Assembly (NCBI GenBank): GCA_026982895.1 | Contig: JALWQW010000023.1 | Coordinates: 1 to 38,893, forward strand | Reading direction: 5' to 3' | DNA length: 38,893 nt | Source of the DNA: Microcaldota archaeon | GTDB taxonomy: Archaea; Micrarchaeota; Micrarchaeia; Anstonellales; J096 | Shown: in pieces, positions 15,719-23,501 of the stretch | How positions within the stretch are numbered: the stretch's first letter is position 1 | Layout: the number at the start of each line of letters is the position of its first letter | Notes under the pieces: generated by a model | What the model was told of the DNA's origin: nothing | The model's input: only the letters and a program-made list of their open reading frames with translations | The model's database searches: none | Translations under genes and position numbers: made by a program

Positions 15719-15958
15719 ATGGGAAGAGGAAGCGAACCTTATGTAACTTGCGAAAAATGCAAAAGAGTAGTGCCGAGGAGCAAAGCAGTAGAAGTAATAA
15801 AAGGACAGAGATATGACTTAGGAGAACAAAAGGATGTCGTCATGGATTTGACGGGAAAAGTAGTTTATTACTGCATAAGCTGCGCTAAACACTTGAAGAT
15901 TTTTGAGAAGAAGAAAAGACAAGCGGCCAGAAGGCGTGAGAGGAAGGGGGGGTTATGA
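15719..15958 (+). CDS. rps26e: Ribosomal protein S26e
   Basis: The 79-residue protein fits S26e, a small-subunit protein near the mRNA exit. It has the opening VTCEKCKRVVPRSKAVE, with zinc cysteines at 11 and 14, and YYCISCAKHLK with cysteines at 52 and 55. A basic tail follows (RQAARRRERKG). The CxxCxRxVPxxKA pattern is what I remember for S26e. It is shorter than the eukaryotic protein. S26e is best known in Crenarchaeota and eukaryotes, so its presence could help place the lineage. It sits in the place where many Euryarchaeota have S24e or S27ae after spt4. Confidence 0.8.
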   Translation: MGRGSEPYVTCEKCKRVVPRSKAVEVIKGQRYDLGEQKDVVMDLTGKVVYYCISCAKHLKIFEKKKRQAARRRERKGGL

Positions 15959-16761
15959 AGACCCTTCTCCTCAGCTTACTTTTGATTACTTCTTTTTTCG
16001 CAGCGACAGTTGAGATTATTAAGCCATTGGGAACGCATGTGGAGGACAATGGCACGATTTATATCGGAAAAATAGGTCCAGGACAGCCAGTAGCAATAGA
16101 CATCCTTAAACGCGTAGAAGGATATAGCAAAAAGGGATATGGAAATTATGATAGGGCCTTTGTAACAGAAATCCCAGAAGGATGGATGAGCAAAGATTCT
16201 AAGCTCTTTGATAATCCAATGGAGGTCGTCGTTACTGCGCCTGAAAATGCTAGTGAAGGGAATTATAGCTTTAAAATAAGCCTGTATGATTGGGAGCACA
16301 TCGAGGCTCTTCCTAACTTTACAATAAATGCCATAGTGAGCGTAACAGAAGATATATTCTCCGCAGATGTGCCAAAGAGCGTTTATGTTGTGGGGCCTAA
16401 ACAGCCAGCCCGTGTTAGGGTCTTCGTGTTCAACAAGGGAAATATTGGAAGCGTCTTCATTGTAAAAATGAAACTGCCAGACAAAGAGGAAGTTAAGGAG
16501 GTTTTTGTTCCTGCCGGGCACAGCGCACACATCATTTTCGAAACAGAATTCGAGGATGAGAATGTTTATGACGGTTACATAGAGGTGGAGCCCGAGTACT
16601 GCCCACGCTTGAAGAAGCTTTATCCTCTGCACTTCACAGTCGTCGGCAGTTTTCTTGGAGATTTGCAGGCTAGCGGAAGAGGCATTCTCCTCCTCTTCGT
16701 CCCCTTCCAGCCTATTTATGACTTGGCGTATTTGGTTGGGGTAGGGGTTGGTGGAGGGTGA
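15955..16761 (+). CDS. Secreted beta-rich membrane-anchored protein
   Basis: The 268-residue protein has a signal peptide (about 1-17). Its body of alternating strands looks like two Ig/NPCBM-associated-type beta-sandwich domains (about 18-125 and 128-225): VVVTAPENASEGNYSFKISL is typical of such archaeal surface proteins. A hydrophobic C-terminal segment (about 233-262) probably anchors it in the membrane, and the protein ends abruptly in GVGVGGG. The start overlaps S26e by ATGA. The abrupt end lies exactly at the edge of the polysaccharide island, so it may be truncated. The family was not identified. Confidence 0.7.
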   Translation: MKTLLLSLLLITSFFAATVEIIKPLGTHVEDNGTIYIGKIGPGQPVAIDILKRVEGYSKKGYGNYDRAFVTEIPEGWMSKDSKLFDNPMEVVVTAPENASEGNYSFKISLYDWEHIEALPNFTINAIVSVTEDIFSADVPKSVYVVGPKQPARVRVFVFNKGNIGSVFIVKMKLPDKEEVKEVFVPAGHSAHIIFETEFEDENVYDGYIEVEPEYCPRLKKLYPLHFTVVGSFLGDLQASGRGILLLFVPFQPIYDLAYLVGVGVGGG

Positions 16762-16915
16762 AGGAGAAGGAATGGGAGGGTGTTTTCTGGCCTTGCATCT
16801 CTATAACTAAATTGTATGAGAGGCTGTGGGGGGTTGATGAGAGTGGATCACCCAACACCGCAATACTAACAGTAGATCAGGGAAATTTAAAAAAGGTGAG
16901 GGGCAATATGATATC
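16762..16915. other. Intergenic left edge of the polysaccharide island
   Basis: No gene is supported here. A 60-codon frame in phase +1 to the preceding gene (KEKEWEGVFWPCISITKLYERLWG) could be the remnant of a longer C-terminus. AAATTTAAAAAAGG (16884-16897) is a TATA-like box and GGTGAGGGG (about 16896-16904) a possible ribosome-binding site for the methyltransferase at 16916. Confidence 0.4.
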
Positions 16916-17833
16916 ATGGAGTGGATCAGAAGAGCAATAAACACCTTTGTAGTTGCAAACAGAGTAGCCTCAAAGAAGAGGGACTTAATATTACTGCTTA
17001 TTACAATGGTCAAGATGGGGATTAGAGGAAGAAAGTGCAGAGAGATTGACGAAATCAAGATTCACTTAAAAAATGGGATTGTCCTACCTATATGCGGAAA
17101 AGGAATCTCTTTATTCACAATTAGTTATACAACGCCCAAAAAACTGCTCAGCCTCTCCAGAGTAAATAAAGTCAAAGATGGGTATGAATATATATTTCTC
17201 CATCGAGGATTAAAATACGTCACAGATAATCCAGGGACATGGCTCGCTGAAAATTTGCATGATGATTACATTTTACCTATATCAAATTACATAACAAAAA
17301 AAGATCCCCTCATAGTAGATGTTGGAGGTTATAAAGGAGATACTTTAGTATTATTCAAAGCACTATGGGCAAAGAGCAAACTGATAATATATGAACCCCT
17401 CAAGGAGAACACTTCATACATAAAAAGAAATATTGATATGAATCACTTAGAAAAAATGGTCGTCCTAAATAAGGGAGTATGCGATAGAAATGGAGAAAAA
17501 ATAGTCTATACAGAGGCTCCAAAAGGGGATCCTAGTTTTGGCAGAATAAAAAACAACCATAATATTACTACTTACCTTATAAAGTGTACGACGTTCAGAG
17601 AAGTGCTTAGAGTTAAGCCAGATGTCGTTAAAATCGACTGTGAAGGTTGCGAACAATACTTGCTTAATGAGAAAGTGAAAGACCTAAGAAAGGCTCAAAT
17701 ATACATAATGGAAATTCATGATAAAAGGTTGAATGAAAAGATAGTAAGAAAACTCATGGAAGCAGGATATACCCCACACTTTCTCAAGAAGACGCGTGGA
17801 GGAGATCATATGTGGCTATTTACCAAAAATTAA
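16916..17833 (+). CDS. FkbM-family SAM methyltransferase
   Basis: The 305-residue protein has a Rossmann-fold methyltransferase core: SAM motif I VDVGGYKGD (134-142), acidic motif YEPLKEN (159-165) and the FkbM hallmark VVKIDCEGCE (238-246). The N-terminal ~120 residues precede the core and have a hydrophobic patch (LILLLITMVKMGI), which may attach to the membrane. FkbM enzymes O-methylate sugars or other hydroxyls; in polysaccharide loci they cap or decorate glycans. A TATA-like box lies about 27 nt upstream. It is alone on its strand and converges on the phosphotransferase. The acceptor is not predictable. Confidence 0.88.
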   Translation: MEWIRRAINTFVVANRVASKKRDLILLLITMVKMGIRGRKCREIDEIKIHLKNGIVLPICGKGISLFTISYTTPKKLLSLSRVNKVKDGYEYIFLHRGLKYVTDNPGTWLAENLHDDYILPISNYITKKDPLIVDVGGYKGDTLVLFKALWAKSKLIIYEPLKENTSYIKRNIDMNHLEKMVVLNKGVCDRNGEKIVYTEAPKGDPSFGRIKNNHNITTYLIKCTTFREVLRVKPDVVKIDCEGCEQYLLNEKVKDLRKAQIYIMEIHDKRLNEKIVRKLMEAGYTPHFLKKTRGGDHMWLFTKN

Positions 17834-17843
17834 AATCTTCTAA

Positions 17844-18962
17844 CTATAATATCCCCTCAATAATATCCACAATCCTCTTCGTGTTATTAGTATCGATAAA
17901 GGAGTAGTAAATTTCACGTAGGATCTTCCTTTTTTCTTTCCATATATCTTGTTTCAAGACTTTCTCAATAGCAAGTAGAAGATTCCCTTCTCTTACAATA
18001 GGGCCCCCAAGCCAACTTTCTAGAGGCTCTAGAGCAAACCCCACTTGGGAAGTATACTCTTCTAGGTCAGGGACATAGTGAAGGAGAGGTCTATCCAACA
18101 CCCACCACTGAAGGGCGAGAGAGGAGTAGTCTGTAATTAGGACATTACTTACCATCATAAGATCATAAATGCTGAGGCCGTAAGATTTCAAATCTTTGTC
18201 CCAGATAAGAAAGATGTGTGGAAAGCCTTCCAAAGAAAAAAACTCTTTAGGTATGTTCCTGTGAAGCTTTACGATGAAGCAAGTATTTCCCAAATCCTCC
18301 ACTTCACAGACCTGAGATACAAAACTTTTCACAACCTTTTCCAGTATTCCAGAGGATTTTCGCCATGTAGGAACGTATAATATTACATTTTCACAGTCTT
18401 TCAAACCCAGCTTTTTCATCAGCTCTTTTTTAGTTACCTCATCCATAACACTATTTCCTAAAAGATAATCAACATAAGGCCTCCCAGTTATTTTAACTTT
18501 ATTTATAGGTAGGCCATACTCATATGCTATTATAATTTGGGTAAGTGGTGATTCACATATATGGTAGTTCATTAGTCTCGCCTGATAGATGTCGGCTAGT
18601 TTTTTCAGAGAGGTGGGTTTTCTTTCTAAATTACCAGTAGCCTTGAAAGGACATCCATGATCAATATATATCCACTTTTGGCCAAGTGGCTTGAACTTAA
18701 AGTGAAAGTGAGTGTGTACAACAACCTTCGCCTTAATTATCTTGAAGACATCATCATCCTTGTCAACATTATACATTTCTACAGGGATATTCCTCCTCTT
18801 TAGTTCGAGAAAAATTAACTTTACATTTGGAAAGTTTTCTTCTCCAACTAATAAGACACCTCTTTTTGGAAGAATACTACCAATAATAGCAGCTATGAGC
18901 ATCCTAAACCACAATCCTAGCTTATTTATTCTCTCAAGGAACCAGTGAATATCTGAATTCAT
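17844..18962 (-). CDS. TagB/TagF-like CDP-alcohol phosphotransferase
   Basis: The 372-residue protein belongs to the CDP-glycerol glycerophosphotransferase family (Glyphos_transf, GT-B fold), which builds teichoic acids and similar phosphodiester polymers. Visible motifs are YIDHGCPFKATG (catalytic-type H102), VKLHRNIP (H234) and LITDYSSLALQW (ITDYSS 276-281, the donor-binding signature). A short hydrophobic N-terminal helix (about 18-31) may place it at the membrane. It is divergent from the cytidylyltransferase at 19015 and shares its promoter region, so its donor may be CDP-inositol and not CDP-glycerol. That substrate is inference; no CDP-glycerol synthesis gene is present. Confidence 0.85.
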   Translation of the reverse strand: MNSDIHWFLERINKLGLWFRMLIAAIIGSILPKRGVLLVGEENFPNVKLIFLELKRRNIPVEMYNVDKDDDVFKIIKAKVVVHTHFHFKFKPLGQKWIYIDHGCPFKATGNLERKPTSLKKLADIYQARLMNYHICESPLTQIIIAYEYGLPINKVKITGRPYVDYLLGNSVMDEVTKKELMKKLGLKDCENVILYVPTWRKSSGILEKVVKSFVSQVCEVEDLGNTCFIVKLHRNIPKEFFSLEGFPHIFLIWDKDLKSYGLSIYDLMMVSNVLITDYSSLALQWWVLDRPLLHYVPDLEEYTSQVGFALEPLESWLGGPIVREGNLLLAIEKVLKQDIWKEKRKILREIYYSFIDTNNTKRIVDIIEGIL

Positions 18963-18982
18963 AACGACAATAGAACAGTAAA

Positions 18983-18995
18983 GATTTATAAAATC
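18983..18995. promoter_or_regulatory. Shared bidirectional TATA element
   Basis: GATTTATAAAATC is nearly its own reverse complement. It is centred about 26-27 nt from both divergent start codons (18962 minus, 19015 plus), so one element may serve both leaderless genes. Confidence 0.5.
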
Positions 18996-19014
18996 AGGCC
19001 ATTGTAATCTACTT

Positions 19015-19722
19015 ATGATTGGTTATATCCTTGCAGGAGGGGCAGGAAGAAGAATGGGAGCAATACCTAAATACTTGCTCCCTGTGATGGAAAAACCCTT
19101 TATTGAATGGCACAGCACCTTTATGAAAAAGGTGTGCGAAAGATGGTACATAGGTATAGATAAGCAGTGGATTAAATTCATTCATTATCCTAACCATGTT
19201 ATTGAGGTCAATACCTCTGATAGATACACTAAATATGGGCCCACTCTCAAAGAGTTACTCTTCACCACCACCCCAAAGACTTCGATCATATGGGTTATGG
19301 GGGATCATTATATTGACTATCACAGTTCTTTTTTTGAATCCCTCTCCTGGTCATTTTCAGAGGACTTTGTGATATTTATAGATTCAAAGCCCCCCATAGC
19401 AGGACCCTCCGCACATAGTATGTTCCTTTTTGATGAGGAGGGAAACGTTAGCGCATATGGAAAAAATTTAGAAAAGTGGTCAGCATTAGATACTGGACTA
19501 TTCTACGCTGGGCCTAAATTAATAAATTTTATCAAAAAGCTAGATGGAGATTTTGATACTAGAGACATTCTGAATGTGGCCATAAAAGAAAGTCTAATTA
19601 TAAGATATATAGACTTTGCAGGAAAGGTATTGTGGTTCGGAGCAAACACTCCCGAGGAATATGTGAGGGGATTATCAAAACTCCTCTTTAATATTTCTAA
19701 TTATCCCTCTCGCCACGGATGA
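19015..19722 (+). CDS. CTP:inositol-1-phosphate cytidylyltransferase-like enzyme
   Basis: The 235-residue protein has the nucleotidyltransferase signature LAGGAGRRMGAIPKY (6-20). It aligns by eye to the IPCT domain of the Archaeoglobus bifunctional IPCT/DIPPS: MGDH (95-98), YGKNLEKWSALDTGLF (148-163) and a C-terminal WFGANTPEEYVRG. IPCT makes CDP-inositol from CTP and L-myo-inositol-1-phosphate. The membrane DIPP synthase half is absent. The substrate assignment gains support from inositol-phosphate synthase next door, whose gene is convergent and overlaps by 26 nt. MobA-like or other sugar-phosphate NTases remain possible. Confidence 0.75.
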   Translation: MIGYILAGGAGRRMGAIPKYLLPVMEKPFIEWHSTFMKKVCERWYIGIDKQWIKFIHYPNHVIEVNTSDRYTKYGPTLKELLFTTTPKTSIIWVMGDHYIDYHSSFFESLSWSFSEDFVIFIDSKPPIAGPSAHSMFLFDEEGNVSAYGKNLEKWSALDTGLFYAGPKLINFIKKLDGDFDTRDILNVAIKESLIIRYIDFAGKVLWFGANTPEEYVRGLSKLLFNISNYPSRHG

Positions 19723-20800
19723 ACGCTTCTACAGCAGCTGCAGCTTCAGCATCGCTCATCTGCTGGGGAGGATGCTTCATAAGATAGGCGCTGGCGGAAT
19801 AGATAGGCCCTCCTATACCCCTATCCAAGGCTAGTTGGGCTAAGCGAATAGCCTCTATACTTGTGCCTCCGCTGTTTGCTTTGTCATCTACATCCAAGCG
19901 AAGCTCCATATTGAAAGGCACGTCTGCAAACATCCTGCCTTCTATGCGGATATATGCTATTTTCTCATTTCCTAAGAAAGGGACATAATCGCTCGGACCT
20001 ATATGAATATCTCTAGCATCCAATATCTCCTTCATTTGACTTTGGACAGCTTCTGTTTTGCTTATTTTTTTACTCTTTAGACGAGATCTCTCTAACATGT
20101 TTGCAAAATCAGTATTACCGCCAAAATTTAATTGATAGGTTCTATCTATAACAGCACCTCTCTTTGTCACGAGCCATGTGAGAATCCTATGTACTATAGT
20201 CGCACCAACCTGACTTTTTATATCATCTCCTATGATAGGCAAACCTTTATCCTTGAATTTACTAGCCCACACAGGATCAGAAGCTATAAATGTTGGGATA
20301 TTGTTAACAAAAGCTGCCCCACTCTCCAAAGCAACTTCCGCCCAAAATTTACTAGCCTTCTCACTACCCACAGGTAAATAATTTACAATAATATTAGCAC
20401 CACTAGCCTTTATTTCATCTACAATTAGAGTTTTTACCTCATCCAAGGGTTTACCATTGAAAGCATCCACAGGTTGGAACATCTCCTTAACATAAGAACC
20501 AACACCATCTAATACAGGGGATGGCCTCACTTCTACATCTAATCCTTCTACTTCCTTCACCCATTTAACCATATTAGGCTCACTATATATAGCATTTCTT
20601 AAAGGTTTACCCACCTTATATTTTCCTACATCATAAGCGGCTACCCACTCTATATCATAAATGGAATAACCCTCTATAACATCATGCATTAAACCAATTT
20701 TCTCTGCTTCAGGATGTTCTTTATAGTATTGAATGCCTTCCACTAATCCTGCAAAACAATTCCCTACACCAATAACAGCCGCTTTAATTTTCTTTGCCAT
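19697..20800 (-). CDS. ino1: myo-Inositol-1-phosphate synthase
   Basis: The enzyme converts glucose-6-phosphate to L-myo-inositol-1-phosphate with NAD, in the cytoplasm. The 367-residue length matches the archaeal/mycobacterial form. Seen: an NAD-binding AAVIGVGNCFAGL near the N-terminus, NYLPVGSE, DDIKSQVGATIVHR (substrate and metal site), LNFGGNTDF and DDKANSGGTSIEAIRL. It starts with ATG after GGTGAGG; a TATA-like TTTTTAATTG (about 20849-20858) is upstream. In archaea the product feeds archaetidylinositol lipids and di-myo-inositol phosphate. Here it lies beside a cytidylyltransferase. Confidence 0.95.
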   Translation of the reverse strand: MAKKIKAAVIGVGNCFAGLVEGIQYYKEHPEAEKIGLMHDVIEGYSIYDIEWVAAYDVGKYKVGKPLRNAIYSEPNMVKWVKEVEGLDVEVRPSPVLDGVGSYVKEMFQPVDAFNGKPLDEVKTLIVDEIKASGANIIVNYLPVGSEKASKFWAEVALESGAAFVNNIPTFIASDPVWASKFKDKGLPIIGDDIKSQVGATIVHRILTWLVTKRGAVIDRTYQLNFGGNTDFANMLERSRLKSKKISKTEAVQSQMKEILDARDIHIGPSDYVPFLGNEKIAYIRIEGRMFADVPFNMELRLDVDDKANSGGTSIEAIRLAQLALDRGIGGPIYSASAYLMKHPPQQMSDAEAAAAVEAFIRGERDN

Positions 20801-21123
20801 AACCTCACCTAAAGAGTCACTCGCAATCTAAGCTATTGTCACATAAACAATTAAAAAGCATATCGGTTAAGAGATGCTATAGGAACATTCTAATAACTAT
20901 AAATACAAAAAATAAAAACTAAAATCCCACACAAAAAACACCGAAATGGGATACTTATATATCAACATAGATTTAAACGCTCGCCATTGAAGATATAGCT
21001 AGAAAAAGGCTAACTAGGTGATACAACAAACGGCTAAAAACATTCCTTAGAGAGTTGTGTTGCTTAATCATCTCATCATCTAAGAAGCAATCATTTTTTA
21101 ACCCTTTTATTTATTATTGATTT
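20801..21123. other. 323-nt intergenic region with candidate small-RNA signals
   Basis: This AT-rich stretch separates ino1 from a gene remnant. Besides the ino1 promoter it has TTATATATC (about 20956-20964), a possible plus-strand TATA box. An imperfect inverted repeat follows (GGTGAT 21017 and CAACA 21024 pairing with TGTTG 21058 and ATCATC 21067), then a T6 run near 21092. That T run also forms part of a TATA-like TTTTTTAACC about 25-30 nt before the GTG at 21124. A small RNA is possible but unproven. Confidence 0.3.
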
Positions 21124-21363
21124 GTGTCAAAACTTCTCCTCATCACACAGTACTTCCCTCCCGACATAGGCGGAGCAACCACGAGAGTTTATACATTTTT
21201 CAGAGAATTAAAGGAGAAGGGCAAGGTCATACTCACACCATATAGGAGCCCACAGAATAAAAGGTTTTTTATCGTCAATTCCAAAATATTTAGCTACCTT
21301 TTTCCACTTTACCAACAACCTTACCAGATAGTACATCTAACTAGGAAAACTAATATACTCTAA
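21124..21363 (+). pseudogene. N-terminal remnant of a GT4 glycosyltransferase
   Basis: The 79-codon frame begins KLLLITQYFPPDIGGATTR, the donor-side loop that opens many GT4 (glycosyl transferase group 1) enzymes, but stops after about a fifth of the normal 350-400 residues. It starts with GTG about 25-30 nt after a TATA-like box, so its promoter survived. The downstream 175 nt hold no continuing glycosyltransferase frame. I read it as a decayed gene left in the island. Confidence 0.6.
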
Positions 21364-21538
21364 ACTTCCTATATGCCACCATATATGCCAAAGCAAGTAC
21401 ATAAGTAATAAGTTCAGAGTCTCTAATTCAATAGTCCATCAAAGAAGTCTGATAAAGCTCCAATAGAACCCTTAATTTATTTGGGATCCTATCCAACAAG
21501 CCCTATGGAGAACCCATTAGAACATCAATCCTACCTTA
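21364..21538. other. 175-nt region without a gene
   Basis: No full frame, RNA or repeat was found. Short open stretches (for example one reading YLGSYPTSPMENPLEHQSYL) may be further remains of the broken glycosyltransferase, but none carries a family motif. Confidence 0.35.
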
Positions 21539-22744
21539 TTACCTTAAAATACGAATGAGAGAGTCCACATAAAAGCGTAGATTACCAATGTTAACACGAC
21601 GATACTTTCCAAGAATGTACAGAGTATAAATTGAGACAAAAAAGGAGAAAAGGAGGATAAAGGGAATAAGAAGAATCGCTAACAAAAAGAGAAAGAGAGT
21701 CCGAGCTTTCCTTTTTACATTCACTCTATACAAATAGAAGGTGAAGGGCCTTCCAAAGAGAAGATTCGAAGCAAGGAGGATATTCGAAATGAGAACCTTC
21801 TGTACAGGAGAGTGTGAAAAATGCGCCCTTTCTCTCACTCTCTCAATTTCTATCAAATCATCCCCACTTTCAAACCTAGGAGGCTTTTTAAGAGTAAAGA
21901 GCGCTTTAATGAAGGTGAGAAAGTCCGACTTGTAAAACACGACGCTATGGAAAATATTGTAGGACAAGAGGAGAACAGCACGGACAAAGAAGTAAATCTT
22001 TTTAATAATACTCCCTACATCTAAAGCCCTCGCTAAGTACATCCTCCAACAACCCAACACATAACTGAGATGTTTATTTCTATAGACTACTCTCTCGAAA
22101 ACTGTCTGGTTATTGAGTGGATGGTCCACCACAAGAGCAGTATTAATCTTAAACAATGCCTTTTCCTTCAGCCGAAAAATGATGTCTAAATCCTCGCATG
22201 CACCCAAAAAGAAGGGATTATAGAATCCAACAGACTCGAATATATCTGTGCATATACAACCAAATTGGTTTATATTTCCCACCACTAAATCATTGAAAGT
22301 CAAATTTTCTTTTGACAGTCTCCTAGGAATGCATATACCCTGCCCCTCACATGTCTTTAACGCTCTCTCTAAGAAATCTCTACTCAGCATAACGGCATCA
22401 ACATCCGCAATAAACAGATACTTGTACCTCTCCAAGTAGGCATAGAGGCTACCGACGAAGAAGGCAACAGAAACGCCGAGGGGGCAACGCTCTTCTAAGA
22501 CGACCACTTGCACTTCAGAAGGCAAATCCTCTAAGGGGATAGCAAGGTCATTTCTCTTCACAATGATAAGGTCATAATCGTTGAACGTCTGCTCCTTGAG
22601 GCTTTTAACAAACTGGGACCAAAACTTTAAGTCCCCCAAAGGAGTAAAGAGAGCCACCTTCCGCTTTTCCTTGCGTGTATCCATTTCCTTCCTAACTAAG
22701 TGGGAAAGCAGCATATCCTTAACCTTTTCCAGTGAAGCCTTCAC
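21539..22744 (-). CDS. Family 2 glycosyltransferase with membrane tail
   Basis: The 401-residue protein has a GT-A fold. It contains LKEQTFNDYDLIIV early, a DxD-type ADVDA (113-117) for metal and nucleotide-sugar binding, and GACEDLDIIFRL (181-192), the ED motif of inverting GT2 enzymes. The last ~75 residues contain long hydrophobic runs (LFLFLLAILLIPFILLFSFF), so it is membrane-attached and probably acts on a lipid-linked glycan. It is the last gene of a four-gene minus-strand operon. The first ATG overlaps the upstream SDR gene by 26 nt; an ATG at 22714, just after that stop, is equally likely. Confidence 0.87.
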   Translation of the reverse strand: MKASLEKVKDMLLSHLVRKEMDTRKEKRKVALFTPLGDLKFWSQFVKSLKEQTFNDYDLIIVKRNDLAIPLEDLPSEVQVVVLEERCPLGVSVAFFVGSLYAYLERYKYLFIADVDAVMLSRDFLERALKTCEGQGICIPRRLSKENLTFNDLVVGNINQFGCICTDIFESVGFYNPFFLGACEDLDIIFRLKEKALFKINTALVVDHPLNNQTVFERVVYRNKHLSYVLGCWRMYLARALDVGSIIKKIYFFVRAVLLLSYNIFHSVVFYKSDFLTFIKALFTLKKPPRFESGDDLIEIERVRERAHFSHSPVQKVLISNILLASNLLFGRPFTFYLYRVNVKRKARTLFLFLLAILLIPFILLFSFFVSIYTLYILGKYRRVNIGNLRFYVDSLIRILR

Positions 22745-23501
22745 TTATCTCACCCACAAAGGTATCGACCTCGTCCCAAGTGCTAAACTCCATATCACAG
22801 AGTCTCTTCAACTTTTCAGTAGAAACTTCCAACTTCACTATCTTTTCCCCCTCACTGTTCAACTGAATACCATAACGCTTAGCCACCTCCCCAAGCACCA
22901 CAGGATCTCTTGCAGCTACATTAACCACTTCATTCACCACCCCTTTCTTTATAAGACAGGAGATAACCGTTCCCACAGAGTAAGTGCGGATAAAGGGGAG
23001 GTGAGACCTCGATGAAAGAAAGAGCTTTTTTAGATAAAAGATGTCATAGATAGGCCCCTTCCACATATTCTCTCCTACCATCCCAGCTAAACGCAATATG
23101 AGCCATCGCCGAGTGTACCTCCTAACAATCAGCTCAGAAAGATACTTGGAAGCCCCATATTGGGAAAGTTGCTCTAAGAAGATAAGTTGCTCCTCACTAG
23201 TACTTTCCTTCCTCTTCTCTGGATAGACTTCAACAGAAGAAATATGAACAAAAAGACTATAGTCCAGCTTCTTCATAAAATCCACAACGCTGCACACATT
23301 CCGGCGAAGATCTTCAGGAGGATCCTTCTCCGCCAATCTCTTGTCTGAGCTCCCATTAGCATTAATTACTACATCAAAATAACCTATATGGTCCTTAGTA
23401 AAATCCTTGTGTGTAAGGGAAACGAGTTCAAACTCCTTCTCCAATACCCTCCGCACGCCAGAGCCCACAAAACCTCCAGCCCCTATGAGAGCGACCCTCA
23501 T
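22719..23501 (-). CDS. Extended SDR (NAD-dependent sugar epimerase/reductase-like)
   Basis: The 260-residue protein starts MRVALIGAGGFVGSGV, a GxxGxxG dinucleotide-binding loop. It has SSVEVY and YGASK, the Ser and Tyr-x-x-x-Lys of the SDR catalytic site. It is shorter than full epimerases and resembles RmlD/WcaG-type reductases. I use the ATG at 23501, which overlaps the upstream gene by 4 nt; a start eight codons earlier adds unrelated residues. In the operon it probably performs a late reduction or epimerisation of a nucleotide sugar. The substrate is unknown. Confidence 0.8.
   Translation of the reverse strand: MRVALIGAGGFVGSGVRRVLEKEFELVSLTHKDFTKDHIGYFDVVINANGSSDKRLAEKDPPEDLRRNVCSVVDFMKKLDYSLFVHISSVEVYPEKRKESTSEEQLIFLEQLSQYGASKYLSELIVRRYTRRWLILRLAGMVGENMWKGPIYDIFYLKKLFLSSRSHLPFIRTYSVGTVISCLIKKGVVNEVVNVAARDPVVLGEVAKRYGIQLNSEGEKIVKLEVSTEKLKRLCDMEFSTWDEVDTFVGEISEGFTGKG

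Noticed and set aside
15976-16632. 218-codon minus-strand frame
   Set aside because: It lies opposite the secreted beta-rich protein, which has a signal peptide and an ATGA overlap with S26e; no motif in the shadow.
16758-16940. 60-codon plus-strand frame
   Set aside because: No ribosome-binding site, it overlaps the methyltransferase start in another phase, and it may only be a remnant of the preceding gene.
17844-20800. Di-myo-inositol phosphate (thermoprotectant) synthesis
   Set aside because: The membrane DIPP synthase domain is missing here, and the neighbours are glycan genes; this cannot be excluded without the rest of the genome.
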